A stretch of DNA of 64,000 nucleotides from Gordonia jinhuaensis (GTDB taxonomy: Bacteria; Actinomycetota; Actinomycetes; Mycobacteriales; Mycobacteriaceae), in assembly GCF_014639795.1 (NCBI RefSeq), contig NZ_BMGC01000022.1, forward strand, positions 1-64,000. The letters are read 5' to 3'. Position numbers and translations under genes: made by a program. Under the pieces are notes generated by a model. The model did no database searches, was not told where the DNA came from, and saw only the letters and a list, made by a program, of their open reading frames with translations. This document shows, one piece after another, positions 8,235-16,973 of this stretch. Numbering within the stretch: position 1 is the stretch's first letter; each line of letters starts with the position of its first letter.

Positions 8235-10061
8235 GTGACCCTCACGAGTCCGACACCCCAGACATCGCCGAGTCGCGTGGCGCGGATCTCCGCGCTCGGG
8301 ATCGTGGCTGTACTCGTCGCGTTGATGATCGCGGTGGCTGGTCCGGTGCCGAGCGCCTCGGCGGCGCCGTCCGACAACTGTTCGCCACCGGGCAAGAACT
8401 CGGCGTCGGCGGCACCGACGAACCTCGCGGCCGCCGAGCAGGGAGGTGAGGACCGCTACACCACGGCGACCACCACCCCGCTCGACCAGATCAACGTCAA
8501 CGATCTCGGTCTCGGGACGCCGGGCACGATTTCGGTGGGAACGCTGTCGGATGCCGGACCGAGCATCTGCGTCAACAGCAAGGGCACCTTCACCGGCTTC
8601 GACAACGAGCTGCTCAAGGCGATTGCCACCAAACTCGGCCTGAGGATCGAGTTCTCGGGCACCGAGTTCTCCGGCCTGCTCGCCCAGGTGGCCAATCACC
8701 GCTTCGACGTCGGCTCCTCGTCGATCACCACCACCGACGAACGACGCAAGACCGTGGCCTTCACCAACGGCTACGACTTCGGCTACTTCTCCCTAGTCGC
8801 ACCGGCAGGCGGAGACATCAAGGGTTTCGGCAGCCTCGGTAAGAACACGCGTATCGGGGTGGTGCAGGGCACCGTTCAAGACGACTACGTGGTGAACACC
8901 CTGCACCTGGACCCGGTGAAGTTCCCCGACTATGCCACCGCCTACGCCAACCTCAAGTCCGGTCAGATCGATGCCTGGGTCGCGCCTTCGCAGCAGGCCG
9001 AGGGTGCGGTGAAACCCGGTGACGGGACGGCCATCATCGAGAATACGTTCAGCGTCAACAACTTCGTCGCCTGGGCGGTGGCCCCCGACAAGCCGAAGCT
9101 GGTCGCCGCGCTGAACTCCGGACTCGATGCGATCATCGCCGACGGGACCTACGCCAAGCTCTACACCGACTGGGTGCCGCGACAACTGCCCACTGGGTGG
9201 AAGCCCGGCAGCAAGGCGGCTCCTGAACCGAAGCTGCCCGACTTCTTAGCCATCGCCAAGGCCAACGAGGCCAAGCGATCCGGCCAGGACGCCGCCGTCA
9301 AACCCAAGAGCACGCTCGAACAGTTGCGGTCGACGTTCTTCGACTGGTCGCTGTACAAGAAGGCATTTCCCGATCTGATCACCACGGGCCTGCCCAACAC
9401 TCTGATCCTGTCGGTGGTGTCGGGTCTGATCGGCACAGTTCTGGGCATGCTGCTCGCGGTCGCCGGTATCTCTCGCTCCCGGTGGCTGCGGTGGCCGGCG
9501 CGGGTCTACACCGACATCTTCCGGGGACTTCCTGCCGTGGTGGTGATCCTGCTCGTCGGCCTGGGTATCGGCCCGGTGGTCAAGGATCTCACCGGCAACA
9601 ATCCGTATTGGCTCGGCGCATTCGCACTGGGATTGCTCGCGGCTGCCTACATCGGCGAGATCTTCCGTTCGGGAATCCAGAGTGTCGATCCTGGTCAGAT
9701 GGAGGCCTCGCGGGCCATCGGATTCTCCTACCGGCAGTCGATGCGTCTGGTGGTGGTACCGCAAGGCGTGCGACGTGTGTTGCCCGCGTTGGTCAATCAG
9801 TTCATCAGCCTGATCAAAGACAGCTCGCTGATCTACTTCCTCGGTCTGCTCGCCAGTCAGCGTGAACTGTTCGCCGTGGGGCGAGACCTCAACGCGCAGA
9901 AGGGCAACCTGTCGCCACTGGTCGCTGCCGGGATCGTGTACCTGTGTCTGACCATCCCGCTGACGCACGTCGTGAACTATGTGGACAAGCGACTGCGCAC
10001 CGGAAAGCAGATCGACGAGAGCACGCCGCCGGTATCGGCGAGCGCACTGCAGGAGAACTGA
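8235..10061 (+). CDS. Fused amino-acid ABC transporter: binding protein plus permease
   Basis: 608 residues joining two usual subunits. After a signal anchor (about residues 15-43) and a linker, residues about 95-315 form a type-3 solute-binding domain (FTGFDNELLKAIATKLGL, FDVGSSSITTTDERRKTVAFT, then GVVQGTVQDDY). Residues about 350-590 form a GlnP/HisM-type permease with the EAA loop (QMEASRAIGFSYRQSMRLVV VPQGVRRVLP). Such fusions tether the receptor to the membrane pore, as in GlnPQ systems. The ATPase follows 5 bases after the stop. It should import a polar amino acid, perhaps glutamine or glutamate. The GTG start has no ribosome site and a -10-like box six bases upstream. Confidence 0.9.
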   Translation: MTLTSPTPQTSPSRVARISALGIVAVLVALMIAVAGPVPSASAAPSDNCSPPGKNSASAAPTNLAAAEQGGEDRYTTATTTPLDQINVNDLGLGTPGTISVGTLSDAGPSICVNSKGTFTGFDNELLKAIATKLGLRIEFSGTEFSGLLAQVANHRFDVGSSSITTTDERRKTVAFTNGYDFGYFSLVAPAGGDIKGFGSLGKNTRIGVVQGTVQDDYVVNTLHLDPVKFPDYATAYANLKSGQIDAWVAPSQQAEGAVKPGDGTAIIENTFSVNNFVAWAVAPDKPKLVAALNSGLDAIIADGTYAKLYTDWVPRQLPTGWKPGSKAAPEPKLPDFLAIAKANEAKRSGQDAAVKPKSTLEQLRSTFFDWSLYKKAFPDLITTGLPNTLILSVVSGLIGTVLGMLLAVAGISRSRWLRWPARVYTDIFRGLPAVVVILLVGLGIGPVVKDLTGNNPYWLGAFALGLLAAAYIGEIFRSGIQSVDPGQMEASRAIGFSYRQSMRLVVVPQGVRRVLPALVNQFISLIKDSSLIYFLGLLASQRELFAVGRDLNAQKGNLSPLVAAGIVYLCLTIPLTHVVNYVDKRLRTGKQIDESTPPVSASALQEN

Positions 10062-10066
10062 TCACC

Positions 10067-10837
10067 ATGACCGACACCACCGGCACCACCGCCGCCGAGG
10101 CCGCGCGTCGCGAGGCCGTCTCGTTGACCGGCACCGACCTTCACCTGTCCTTCGGCAAGAACCATGTGCTGCGCGGCATCGACATCAACGTGGACGCCGG
10201 CACCACCACCACGGTGATCGGCCCGTCCGGGTCGGGCAAGTCGACGCTGCTGCGAGTGCTCAATCGTCTCCACGAACCCGACCGCGGCGACATCCTGCTC
10301 GATGGACGATCGGTGCTGCGGGACAACCCCGATGAGCTGCGCCGCCGCATCGGCATGGTGTTCCAGCACTTCAACCTCTTTCCACACATGAGTGTTGCCG
10401 ACAACGTGGCGCTCGGCCCGCACAAGCTGCGGGGGCTGGGCAAGCAGGAGGCCCACGACCGTGCGATCCGCGAGCTCGACGTAGTGGGGCTGGCGGCGAA
10501 AGCCGATGTGCGGCCGACGAATCTGTCCGGGGGACAACAGCAGCGCGTCGCGATCGCGCGGGCACTGGCGATGGACCCGCAGGTGATGTTCTTCGACGAG
10601 GCGACCTCGGCGCTCGACCCCGAACTCGTCAAGGGGATCCTCGCACTGATGGCGGATCTCGCCACACAGGGGATGACGATGGTGGTGGTCACGCACGAGA
10701 TGGCGTTCGCCCGCAACGTCGCCGACAACGTGATGTTCATGGACCACGGAGAAGTGGTCGAAACCGGTGCTCCGGAGCAGATGTTCACCGATGCGAAGTC
10801 AGACCGGTTGCGGTCGTTCCTCTCGCAGGTGATCTAG
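10067..10837 (+). CDS. Amino-acid ABC transporter ATP-binding protein (GlnQ-like)
   Basis: 256 residues. Walker A GPSGSGKST, Q-loop (MVFQHFNLFPHMSVADNVALGP), ABC signature LSGGQQQRVAIARALAM, Walker B VMFFDEATSALDPE and the H-loop VVTHEMAFARNVAD are all intact. This is the polar amino-acid uptake (GlnQ/HisP) subfamily. It starts at ATG 10067 with AGGAGA 12-15 bases upstream, directly after the fused receptor-permease, which has no ATPase of its own, so the two form one importer. A sulfatase gene starts 5 bases after the stop. An in-frame upstream extension to 9944 lies inside the permease gene and is not used. Confidence 0.93.
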   Translation: MTDTTGTTAAEAARREAVSLTGTDLHLSFGKNHVLRGIDINVDAGTTTTVIGPSGSGKSTLLRVLNRLHEPDRGDILLDGRSVLRDNPDELRRRIGMVFQHFNLFPHMSVADNVALGPHKLRGLGKQEAHDRAIRELDVVGLAAKADVRPTNLSGGQQQRVAIARALAMDPQVMFFDEATSALDPELVKGILALMADLATQGMTMVVVTHEMAFARNVADNVMFMDHGEVVETGAPEQMFTDAKSDRLRSFLSQVI

Positions 10838-10842
10838 GACAG

Positions 10843-12894
10843 GTGAACGCGGTGAGAGATGCGAAGTCGGGGTTGGCCGGTTCGGAATTGGCCAGTCCGG
10901 GAAGCGCCGGTGCGGTGAACGCATCGGGGGTGACCCGACGCGAAGCCCTGGTCGCAACGGCGATGGCTGCTCTCGGCGCGTCGGTTGCCGCGAGCTCAGT
11001 GGCGGCCGGTGGCGCCTCGGCCGCACCGCGGCCGCGGCCGAACATCCTGGTCTTCGTGAGCGAGGACTGCGGGGCGCAGCATCTCGGTTGTTACGGCGGG
11101 GTGGCGCACACTCCGACCATCGATCGGTTTGCCCGCACCGGCATCCGTTGGGAGAACGCATTTTCCGCCGCACCCGTCTGTGCGCCGTCGCGCTATGCGA
11201 TGATCACCGGGGTCGTGCCGGAGAGATCTGCACCGGCCAACCACATGCGCGCGAGCGGCACGCTGGCACCGGAACTCGACGGTTCGGGGTGGACACGGAT
11301 GCTGCGCGAGGCCGGCTACTACTGCACCAACAACGCCAAAGAGGATTACAAGGCCGCCGGACTCGACATCGGTGCGACGTGGGATGAGTCGTCGATCACC
11401 GCACATTGGCGGCATCGCCCGGCGGGTGCACCGTTCTACGCGGTGTTCAACCCGACCATGACCCACGAATCATGTATGGCACTGGCGACTCCGACAGCCG
11501 AGCTCGACGGCAAGGTCGCGACACCGTATCTGGAGCAGTTGAGCGGCATTCATGCGGTGACCACCACCCCGATAGTCGGCGGACCCACCACCGCCGCCGA
11601 CGTCCACATCCCGCCCTACTACCCGGACACGCCGACGACGCGCTCTGATGCGGCGCTGTATGCCAATCAGATCAACCAGATGGATTCCGAATTCGCCTAC
11701 CGGCTACGGGAACTCGACGAGTCGGGGCTCGCGGAGGACACGATCGTCTTGTACTTCAGCGATCACGGTGGGGTGCTGCCGCGGTCGAAGAGGTTCTGTC
11801 ACGACGGTGGCTTACACATCCCGCTCGTTGCTCGCTTCGGTCGCCGCGTCGCGCATCTGGCGCCGGCTCGCCCGGGCAGTGTTCTCGACGAGCCGGTGTG
11901 TGTCGGGACCGCGTTGGCGCCGACGGTGCTGGGCCTGGTGGGACTGCCGGTGCCCGAGTGGATGGACGGCGAGGCCTTCGCCGGACCGGAGGCACAGGAG
12001 GATGACTACGCCTTCGCGATGCGCAATCGGATGGATGAGCGCTACGACTTCGTCCGTACGGTGCGCGACAAGCGCTTCCGCTACATCCGCAACTACATGC
12101 CCGACGTACCTGACGGTCAACATGTGCAGTTCGCCTATCTGTAGGCGGGATATCGCGAATGGGCCGAACTCAACCGAGCAGGGAAGCTGAGCGAACTGAC
12201 CGGCCGATTCTGGCGGCCCCGACCGGCGGAGGAGTTGTACGACACCGATGCCGATCCCCACGAGGTGGTGAATCTCGCCGCGCGACCGGACTTCCGCACC
12301 GAACTGGCACGCCTGCGACAGGCACTCGACGCGCATATGCTCGCGGTCAACGACAATGGCTTCATCCCCGAGAGCGAGACGGCCGAGGGGTATGTGCGCA
12401 GTCGTGATCGCGCCCTGTATCCGTTGCCGGAGATCACGGCTGTTGCGGCGTCGGCCATCGACCGCACGCAGGCATCGGTACCGGCCCTGCGGGATGCGCT
12501 CTCACACCCGAACGAGATCGTGAGGTACTGGGCGGCAGCAGGATTCCGGATACGGGGGCGCGCTGTTGCGACGTATCGTGGCCAGCTGGCCGCTACCTTC
12601 GATCGTGAATCGTCGCGGTTCACCAGACTTGCGCTTGCCGAGGCGCTGGTCGCGGTGGCCCATGACCGCCGCGGGCTCGATCATCTGGCCTCGGCGCTGA
12701 GACATGACCCGGACGGGTGGCTACGTTTGCAGGCCGCAAATGCGCTCGATCGTGTGGGACGCGATGCACTGCCGGTCATCGATGCGTTGTATGCGGCGAC
12801 CACCCGATTCGCCTCCGACGCTGATACCCACACGAGAAATGCGTGCTCCTACACCATCCGCAAGCTCGAGGGAGGATCTCCCTCGATTCCATGA
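10843..12894 (+). pseudogene. Sulfatase with TAT signal and HEAT-like tail, interrupted by in-frame TAG
   Basis: The first part (433 aa, 10843-12144) has a twin-arginine-type signal (VTRREALVATAMAALGASVA), the FGly-forming sulfatase signature with CAPSR at residues 113-117, and a metal site (FVSEDCG). It ends at TAG 12142-12144 directly after FAYL. The same frame then continues with AGYREWAELNRAGKL and WRPRPAEELYDTDADPHEVVN, exactly the sequence expected in family members, down to 12894 with a tail of helical repeats that pair like HEAT units (DALSHPNEIVRYWAAAGFRI). So one ancestral gene of about 683 codons is split by one nonsense codon. The catalytic site lies before the stop, but the lost part closes the fold. 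It is co-oriented with the amino-acid ABC genes, 5 bases apart. Confidence 0.85.
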
Positions 12895-12904
12895 GCGGGC
12901 GCGT

Positions 12905-14197
12905 TCACTCGGCGGGGTCCTGACCCGCCGACCGTGGGATTGTCCAGTGGCGCAAGTTCGGTGACGTCAGGCCCATCCAGATCGCCACTGCTGCACAGGC
13001 CGTACCGCCAGTGATGCAGCTGATCGCACCGGATGTGACGTCGGCGACGAGACCGGCCCGCATCGCGCCCAGACTCGGGCCTCCTGCGCCGATGAGGTAA
13101 TCGATCGAGCTGACCCGGCCGCGCAGCCGGTCCGGTGTCGACAGCTGTACGAGCGACCCGCGAGCGATCACGGTGCAGGTGTCGGCGGCCCCGGCTATCA
13201 CCAGAAAGCTCAGTGCGACAGCGAGATTGGTGCTCAGTCCGAATGCCGCGATCGCGCCACCCCAGCACAGGCACGAGATGAGCATGATTCGGCCTTGGTG
13301 AGGGTAGCCGGTCAGCTTGCCCGACATCAGTCCTGCCACCACCCCACCGAGCCCGATGGCCGGCAACATGAGGCTCAGGGTGTGTGGTGATCCGCCGAAT
13401 CGCTCGGCGTTGATCGCCGGGAACACCGCAATCGGGAGGGCGAGCACGGTGGCGGCGATGTCGACCAGCGCGGCCGATCGTAACGTCTTGTCGCCGAGGA
13501 GGAATCGCGCACCCTCCACTGTCGCGCGCAGACCCTTCACGGTGTATTCGGGATCATCCGGGTCTTCGGGATCATCCGGCCGACGCTCAGGTTGCGCGGC
13601 CTGTCGAGGGACCGCCGAGATGCCCCACAGTGCGGCCAGAAAGGTCACCGAGTCGACCACGAAGCACACGCCGATTCCGGCTGTCGATATCACCAAACCG
13701 GCGATCACCGGCCCGGTGAGGATCGCAATCTGGGAGGAGACGCGCATCAGTGCCAGTCCGGAGGGCAGCTGGGCTGGGTCCAGTAGACGTGGAGCGATGG
13801 TCTGGTCGGCCGGAGCTGCGAATGCCGATAATGCCGCCGACACCGCAGTCAGCACGAAAAGAGCTGGAAGGTGCCAGGTTCCGGTGAGCACGAGCGCTGC
13901 GATCAGGCAACTCGCCACCAGCTGGCCGACGCGTGACGCGACGAGAATCGCCTTCCGGTTGGCGATGTCGGCGACATGTCCACCGACGAGACCGAAGACC
14001 AGCAGCGCGAGGCCCTGGATCACCCCGATCAGGCCGACAAGTGCCGGTGATCTCGTGGCGACCCAGACGAGATACATGAGCGCGAATCCGCTCATCTGAC
14101 CGCCGAAGCGGGAGATGGTCTGCCCGATCCAGACATGGCGAAACGATCTGCTGGCGCGAACTGGCTTCAGATCGAGTGCATAGGACGTGATGCTCAC
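12905..14197 (-). CDS. MFS transporter (EntS/MFS_3-like exporter)
   Basis: 430 residues with about 12 transmembrane helices. The start region FRHVWIGQTISRFGGQMSGFAL and the first loop motif GGHVADIANRKAIL (GxxADxxxRK) are typical of the MFS_3 group, which includes EntS-like exporters of siderophores and drugs. The stretch PERRPDDPEDPDDPEYT in the central loop is an acidic-proline patch. It overlaps the marR-type gene upstream by 4 bases, so the two are cotranscribed and the regulator probably controls the exporter. The substrate is unknown. Confidence 0.88.
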   Translation of the reverse strand: MSITSYALDLKPVRASRSFRHVWIGQTISRFGGQMSGFALMYLVWVATRSPALVGLIGVIQGLALLVFGLVGGHVADIANRKAILVASRVGQLVASCLIAALVLTGTWHLPALFVLTAVSAALSAFAAPADQTIAPRLLDPAQLPSGLALMRVSSQIAILTGPVIAGLVISTAGIGVCFVVDSVTFLAALWGISAVPRQAAQPERRPDDPEDPDDPEYTVKGLRATVEGARFLLGDKTLRSAALVDIAATVLALPIAVFPAINAERFGGSPHTLSLMLPAIGLGGVVAGLMSGKLTGYPHQGRIMLISCLCWGGAIAAFGLSTNLAVALSFLVIAGAADTCTVIARGSLVQLSTPDRLRGRVSSIDYLIGAGGPSLGAMRAGLVADVTSGAISCITGGTACAAVAIWMGLTSPNLRHWTIPRSAGQDPAE

Positions 14198-14709
14198 CGA
14201 GCGCGGCGTTCATGGCGTTGTTCGTGAAGCCGGTCGCGCAGTCGACTGCTGAACGAACGTCGGTCCAGCGCGCGGTCCATCGCCTCCACCCAGGCATCGA
14301 GCGACATGCCGGTTTCGCGTTCGACCTCGGTGACCACGGCTTCGGTCGCATACCACTCGTCCCAGAGCAGTGGGGCCACCTCATGGCCGCGTTCGGTCAA
14401 CGAGATCACCCGTGCGCGCGCATCCTCGCCGATCTCCGTGGTCACCAGGCCGGCCTTGCGCATGGCGGCCACGGACTGACTCATCGCCGAGTGGGTGACC
14501 TGTGCGCGCTCGGCGAGCTCCCGGATGGTCAGCGGGCCGTCGGCGAGGAACATCACCGCACGGGTGAAGCGTGGATTGATGTTTTCGATGCCCAACTCGG
14601 CGTAGGCCTCGGTGATGCCGTGTTCCATCCTGTCGCGCAGAGCGAGGAAATGTCGCCAGAAATCGGGCAGGTCGGCGACTGAGCGGGGGCGTGCGAGCTC
14701 AGATGTCAC
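14194..14709 (-). CDS. MarR-family transcriptional regulator
   Basis: 171 residues with a winged helix-turn-helix: PLTIRELAERAQVTHSAMSQ as the recognition segment, then AAMRKAGLVTTEIGEDARARV as the wing, then a dimerisation helix at the C terminus. The usual MarR role is repression of an exporter operon with relief by a small phenolic or drug-like ligand. The downstream MFS gene overlaps its stop (4 bases). The GTG at 14709 is chosen over the longer frame to 14778 because a -10-like TATATT sits 6 bases before it, which suggests a leaderless transcript. Confidence 0.88.
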   Translation of the reverse strand: MTSELARPRSVADLPDFWRHFLALRDRMEHGITEAYAELGIENINPRFTRAVMFLADGPLTIRELAERAQVTHSAMSQSVAAMRKAGLVTTEIGEDARARVISLTERGHEVAPLLWDEWYATEAVVTEVERETGMSLDAWVEAMDRALDRRSFSSRLRDRLHEQRHERRAR

Positions 14710-14715
14710 AGCCCT

Positions 14716-14721
14716 AATATA
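14716..14721 (-). promoter_or_regulatory. Probable -10 box of the marR-type/MFS operon
   Basis: TATATT on the minus strand, 6 bases before GTG 14709. The spacing puts the first transcribed base near the start codon. No clear -35 box is seen. Confidence 0.4.
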
Positions 14722-14846
14722 ACAGTGCTTATGGATGGCGTGACGAACCACTGTGGGTGGTCGCAGCACAGGCGACATGACAGCGGTCCCGCGCGTACAT
14801 GCGTATCGTCACGCCGAGTCGGGTTCGACGAATCGACGAGAGAAGG

Positions 14847-15251
14847 ATGATGGCCGACGACACCACCGAGAAGACGCCCTCGCAGCGTATCGACGAGCGC
14901 ATCACCGAGTTGGGCGACTGGCGTGGTCGAACGCTGGCTCGCCTACGCGAACTGATCCTCGCCGCCGACCCGGAAGTGGTCGAGGAGTGGAAGTGGCGCG
15001 GCGTGCCGGTCTGGTATTGCGACGGGATGATCTGTACCGGGGAGACCTACAAGGCGGCGGTGAAGGCGACCTTCGCCAAAGGTGCGTCACTGCCGGATCC
15101 GGCGGGCATGTTCAACGCCAGTCTCACCGGAAACACACGACGCGCCATCGACTTTCACGAATCCGACGAGATCGACGAATCCGCCTTCGCCGCTCTCATC
15201 GCCTCGGCGATCGCAGTCAATCGGCAATCGGCCGCCGCGAAGAGGCGCTAG
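14847..15251 (+). CDS. DUF1801-family (YdhG/YjhX-like) protein
   Basis: 134 residues. The fold marker is the stretch ADPEVVEEWKWRGVPVWYCDGMICTGETYKAAVKATFAKGA, read in parts: EEWKWRGVPVW, DGMICTGETYKAAV, KATFAKGASL; it is followed by the GNTRRAIDF segment and by alpha-helical AALIASAIAVNR. This matches the DUF1801 (SufE-unrelated, YdhG-type) family of small cytosolic proteins of unknown biochemical role. The two adjacent ATG codons at 14847 and 14850 follow GAGAAGG. It is divergent from the marR-type gene. Nothing in the surroundings suggests a role. Confidence 0.8.
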   Translation: MMADDTTEKTPSQRIDERITELGDWRGRTLARLRELILAADPEVVEEWKWRGVPVWYCDGMICTGETYKAAVKATFAKGASLPDPAGMFNASLTGNTRRAIDFHESDEIDESAFAALIASAIAVNRQSAAAKRR

Positions 15252-15363
15252 ATCGCGGGAAGCGTGAACAGTTCACCGGAAAGGTCTGAATTCGGCGCTC
15301 GCGCAGAAGCCGACGCGGTCCGTATCGTGAACAGCACCTGTGTTGTCCACCGAGAGGGAAGCG

Positions 15364-16851
15364 ATGACCGCAAACGTCGACGCCATTGGTCTGGACGATG
15401 CCCACCTCGGGCAGATCACCTCGATCCCGACACCCGGATACAACCGCAGCGAACTGGTGTGCGGGATCGTTCATTTCGGGGTGGGTGGCTTCATGCGTGC
15501 CCACGAGGCGATGTATGTCGACCGGTTGCTGTCGGCGGGGGGATCGGAGAACTGGGCGATCTCGGGCATCGGGACCCGACCGCATGACGTGGTGATGCGC
15601 GACGCGCTGGTACCGCAGAACGGCCTGTACACCCTCACGCTGAAACATCCTGACGGACAGGTCGAGACCGCAGTCATCGGCTCCATCCGCGAGTACCTGT
15701 TCGCACTGGAGCATCCGGAGATGGTGATCGTCCGACTGGCGGACCCGCGGGTGAAGATCGTCTCCCTCACGATCACCGAAGGTGGCTACAACGTCGATCC
15801 GTCGACCGGGGAGTTCGACTTCGATGACGAGGCCGTGGCCGCCGACCTCGAGCCGGGTGCTCTCCCGCGGACCGTCTTCGGTCAGGTGACCGAGGGGCTT
15901 GCACAACGACGTGGCAAGGGCGCCAATGCTTTCACCGTGATGTCATGCGACAACATCGACGGTAACGGCGACCTCGCACGCAAGGCGTTCGTATCGTATG
16001 CGCGGCGCAAGAACCCGCAGCTCGGCGACTGGATGGACGAGCATGTGACCTTCCCGAACTCGATGGTCGACCGCATCACGCCCTCGACACCGCCAGAACT
16101 GCGTGCCGAGGTGGCCCGGCGAACCGGTGTCGACGACCGGTGGCCGGTGGTTGCCGAACCGTTCACCCAGTGGGTTCTCCAGGACCGATTCGCCGACGGG
16201 CGACCGGAGTTCGAGAAGGTCGGCGTCCAGATGGTCGACGACGTCACCCCGTATGAATCGATGAAGTTGCGTCTGCTCAATGCCGGCCACCAGACGCTGG
16301 CATATTTCGGCTATCTGCTGGGATACCGGTACGTGCACGAGGCCGCGAGCGATCCACTGATCGAGAAGTTGTTGCGCCGCTACATGAATGAGGAGGCTCG
16401 TCCCACGCTGACGGTCGTCGACGGGATGGACATCGACAACTACATCGACACTCTCATCGAACGATTCGGCAATCCTGCGGTGGGTGACACCATCTTGCGT
16501 ATCGCGCAGAACGCCTCCGATCGTGCACCCACGTTTCTGGTGCCGGTGATCAACGAACGTCTGGCGGCCGGCGGACAGATCCCGATATCGTCTGCCGTCA
16601 TCGCGAGCTGGACCCGTTTCGACGAGGGTGTCGATGAGCAGGGCAAACCGATTCCGATCGACGACACGCGTGCAGATACGCTGCACCGGCTTGCGATCGA
16701 GAGTCGTACCGAGCCCACGGCATTCATCTGTGACCGGGAGCTGTTCGGCGATCTCGCGCAGAAGCCGAAGTTCCGCGAGCCCTATCTGTGGGCATTGACT
16801 GCGCTGCGCGAGGACGGCGCCCACTCGACGCTGGATCAGCTGCTCGACTGA
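15364..16851 (+). CDS. Mannitol-dehydrogenase-family oxidoreductase
   Basis: 495 residues of the long-chain polyol dehydrogenase family (MtlK, UxuB, mannitol 2-dehydrogenase). The N-terminal nucleotide region reads IVHFGVGGFMRAHEAMYVD; the catalytic lysine motif MKLRLLNAGHQTLAYFGYLLG (K-x5-N-x2-H) is intact in the C-terminal domain. It should interconvert a polyol and its ketose using NAD(H) in the cytoplasm; the most likely pair is mannitol and fructose, but arabinitol, sorbitol or hexuronates cannot be excluded. It starts at ATG 15364 with GAGGGAAG upstream. No sugar transporter or kinase is adjacent. Confidence 0.88.
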   Translation: MTANVDAIGLDDAHLGQITSIPTPGYNRSELVCGIVHFGVGGFMRAHEAMYVDRLLSAGGSENWAISGIGTRPHDVVMRDALVPQNGLYTLTLKHPDGQVETAVIGSIREYLFALEHPEMVIVRLADPRVKIVSLTITEGGYNVDPSTGEFDFDDEAVAADLEPGALPRTVFGQVTEGLAQRRGKGANAFTVMSCDNIDGNGDLARKAFVSYARRKNPQLGDWMDEHVTFPNSMVDRITPSTPPELRAEVARRTGVDDRWPVVAEPFTQWVLQDRFADGRPEFEKVGVQMVDDVTPYESMKLRLLNAGHQTLAYFGYLLGYRYVHEAASDPLIEKLLRRYMNEEARPTLTVVDGMDIDNYIDTLIERFGNPAVGDTILRIAQNASDRAPTFLVPVINERLAAGGQIPISSAVIASWTRFDEGVDEQGKPIPIDDTRADTLHRLAIESRTEPTAFICDRELFGDLAQKPKFREPYLWALTALREDGAHSTLDQLLD

Positions 16852-16973
16852 CTCGCGCGCATCTGGCGCTGACGTGTGTCGCGCATCTGCGCAATCGACT
16901 CCGCGATGTGGTGACACGGTGACAGGATCCTCAGGGCACGTCCGACGAACGCGGGCGGCGCAGGGGGCTGAGG

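Noticed and set aside
12142-12144. Pyrrolysine decoding of the TAG in the sulfatase gene
   Set aside because: No pylTSBCD genes are visible and pyrrolysine is not expected in this group; the Sec system reads UGA only.
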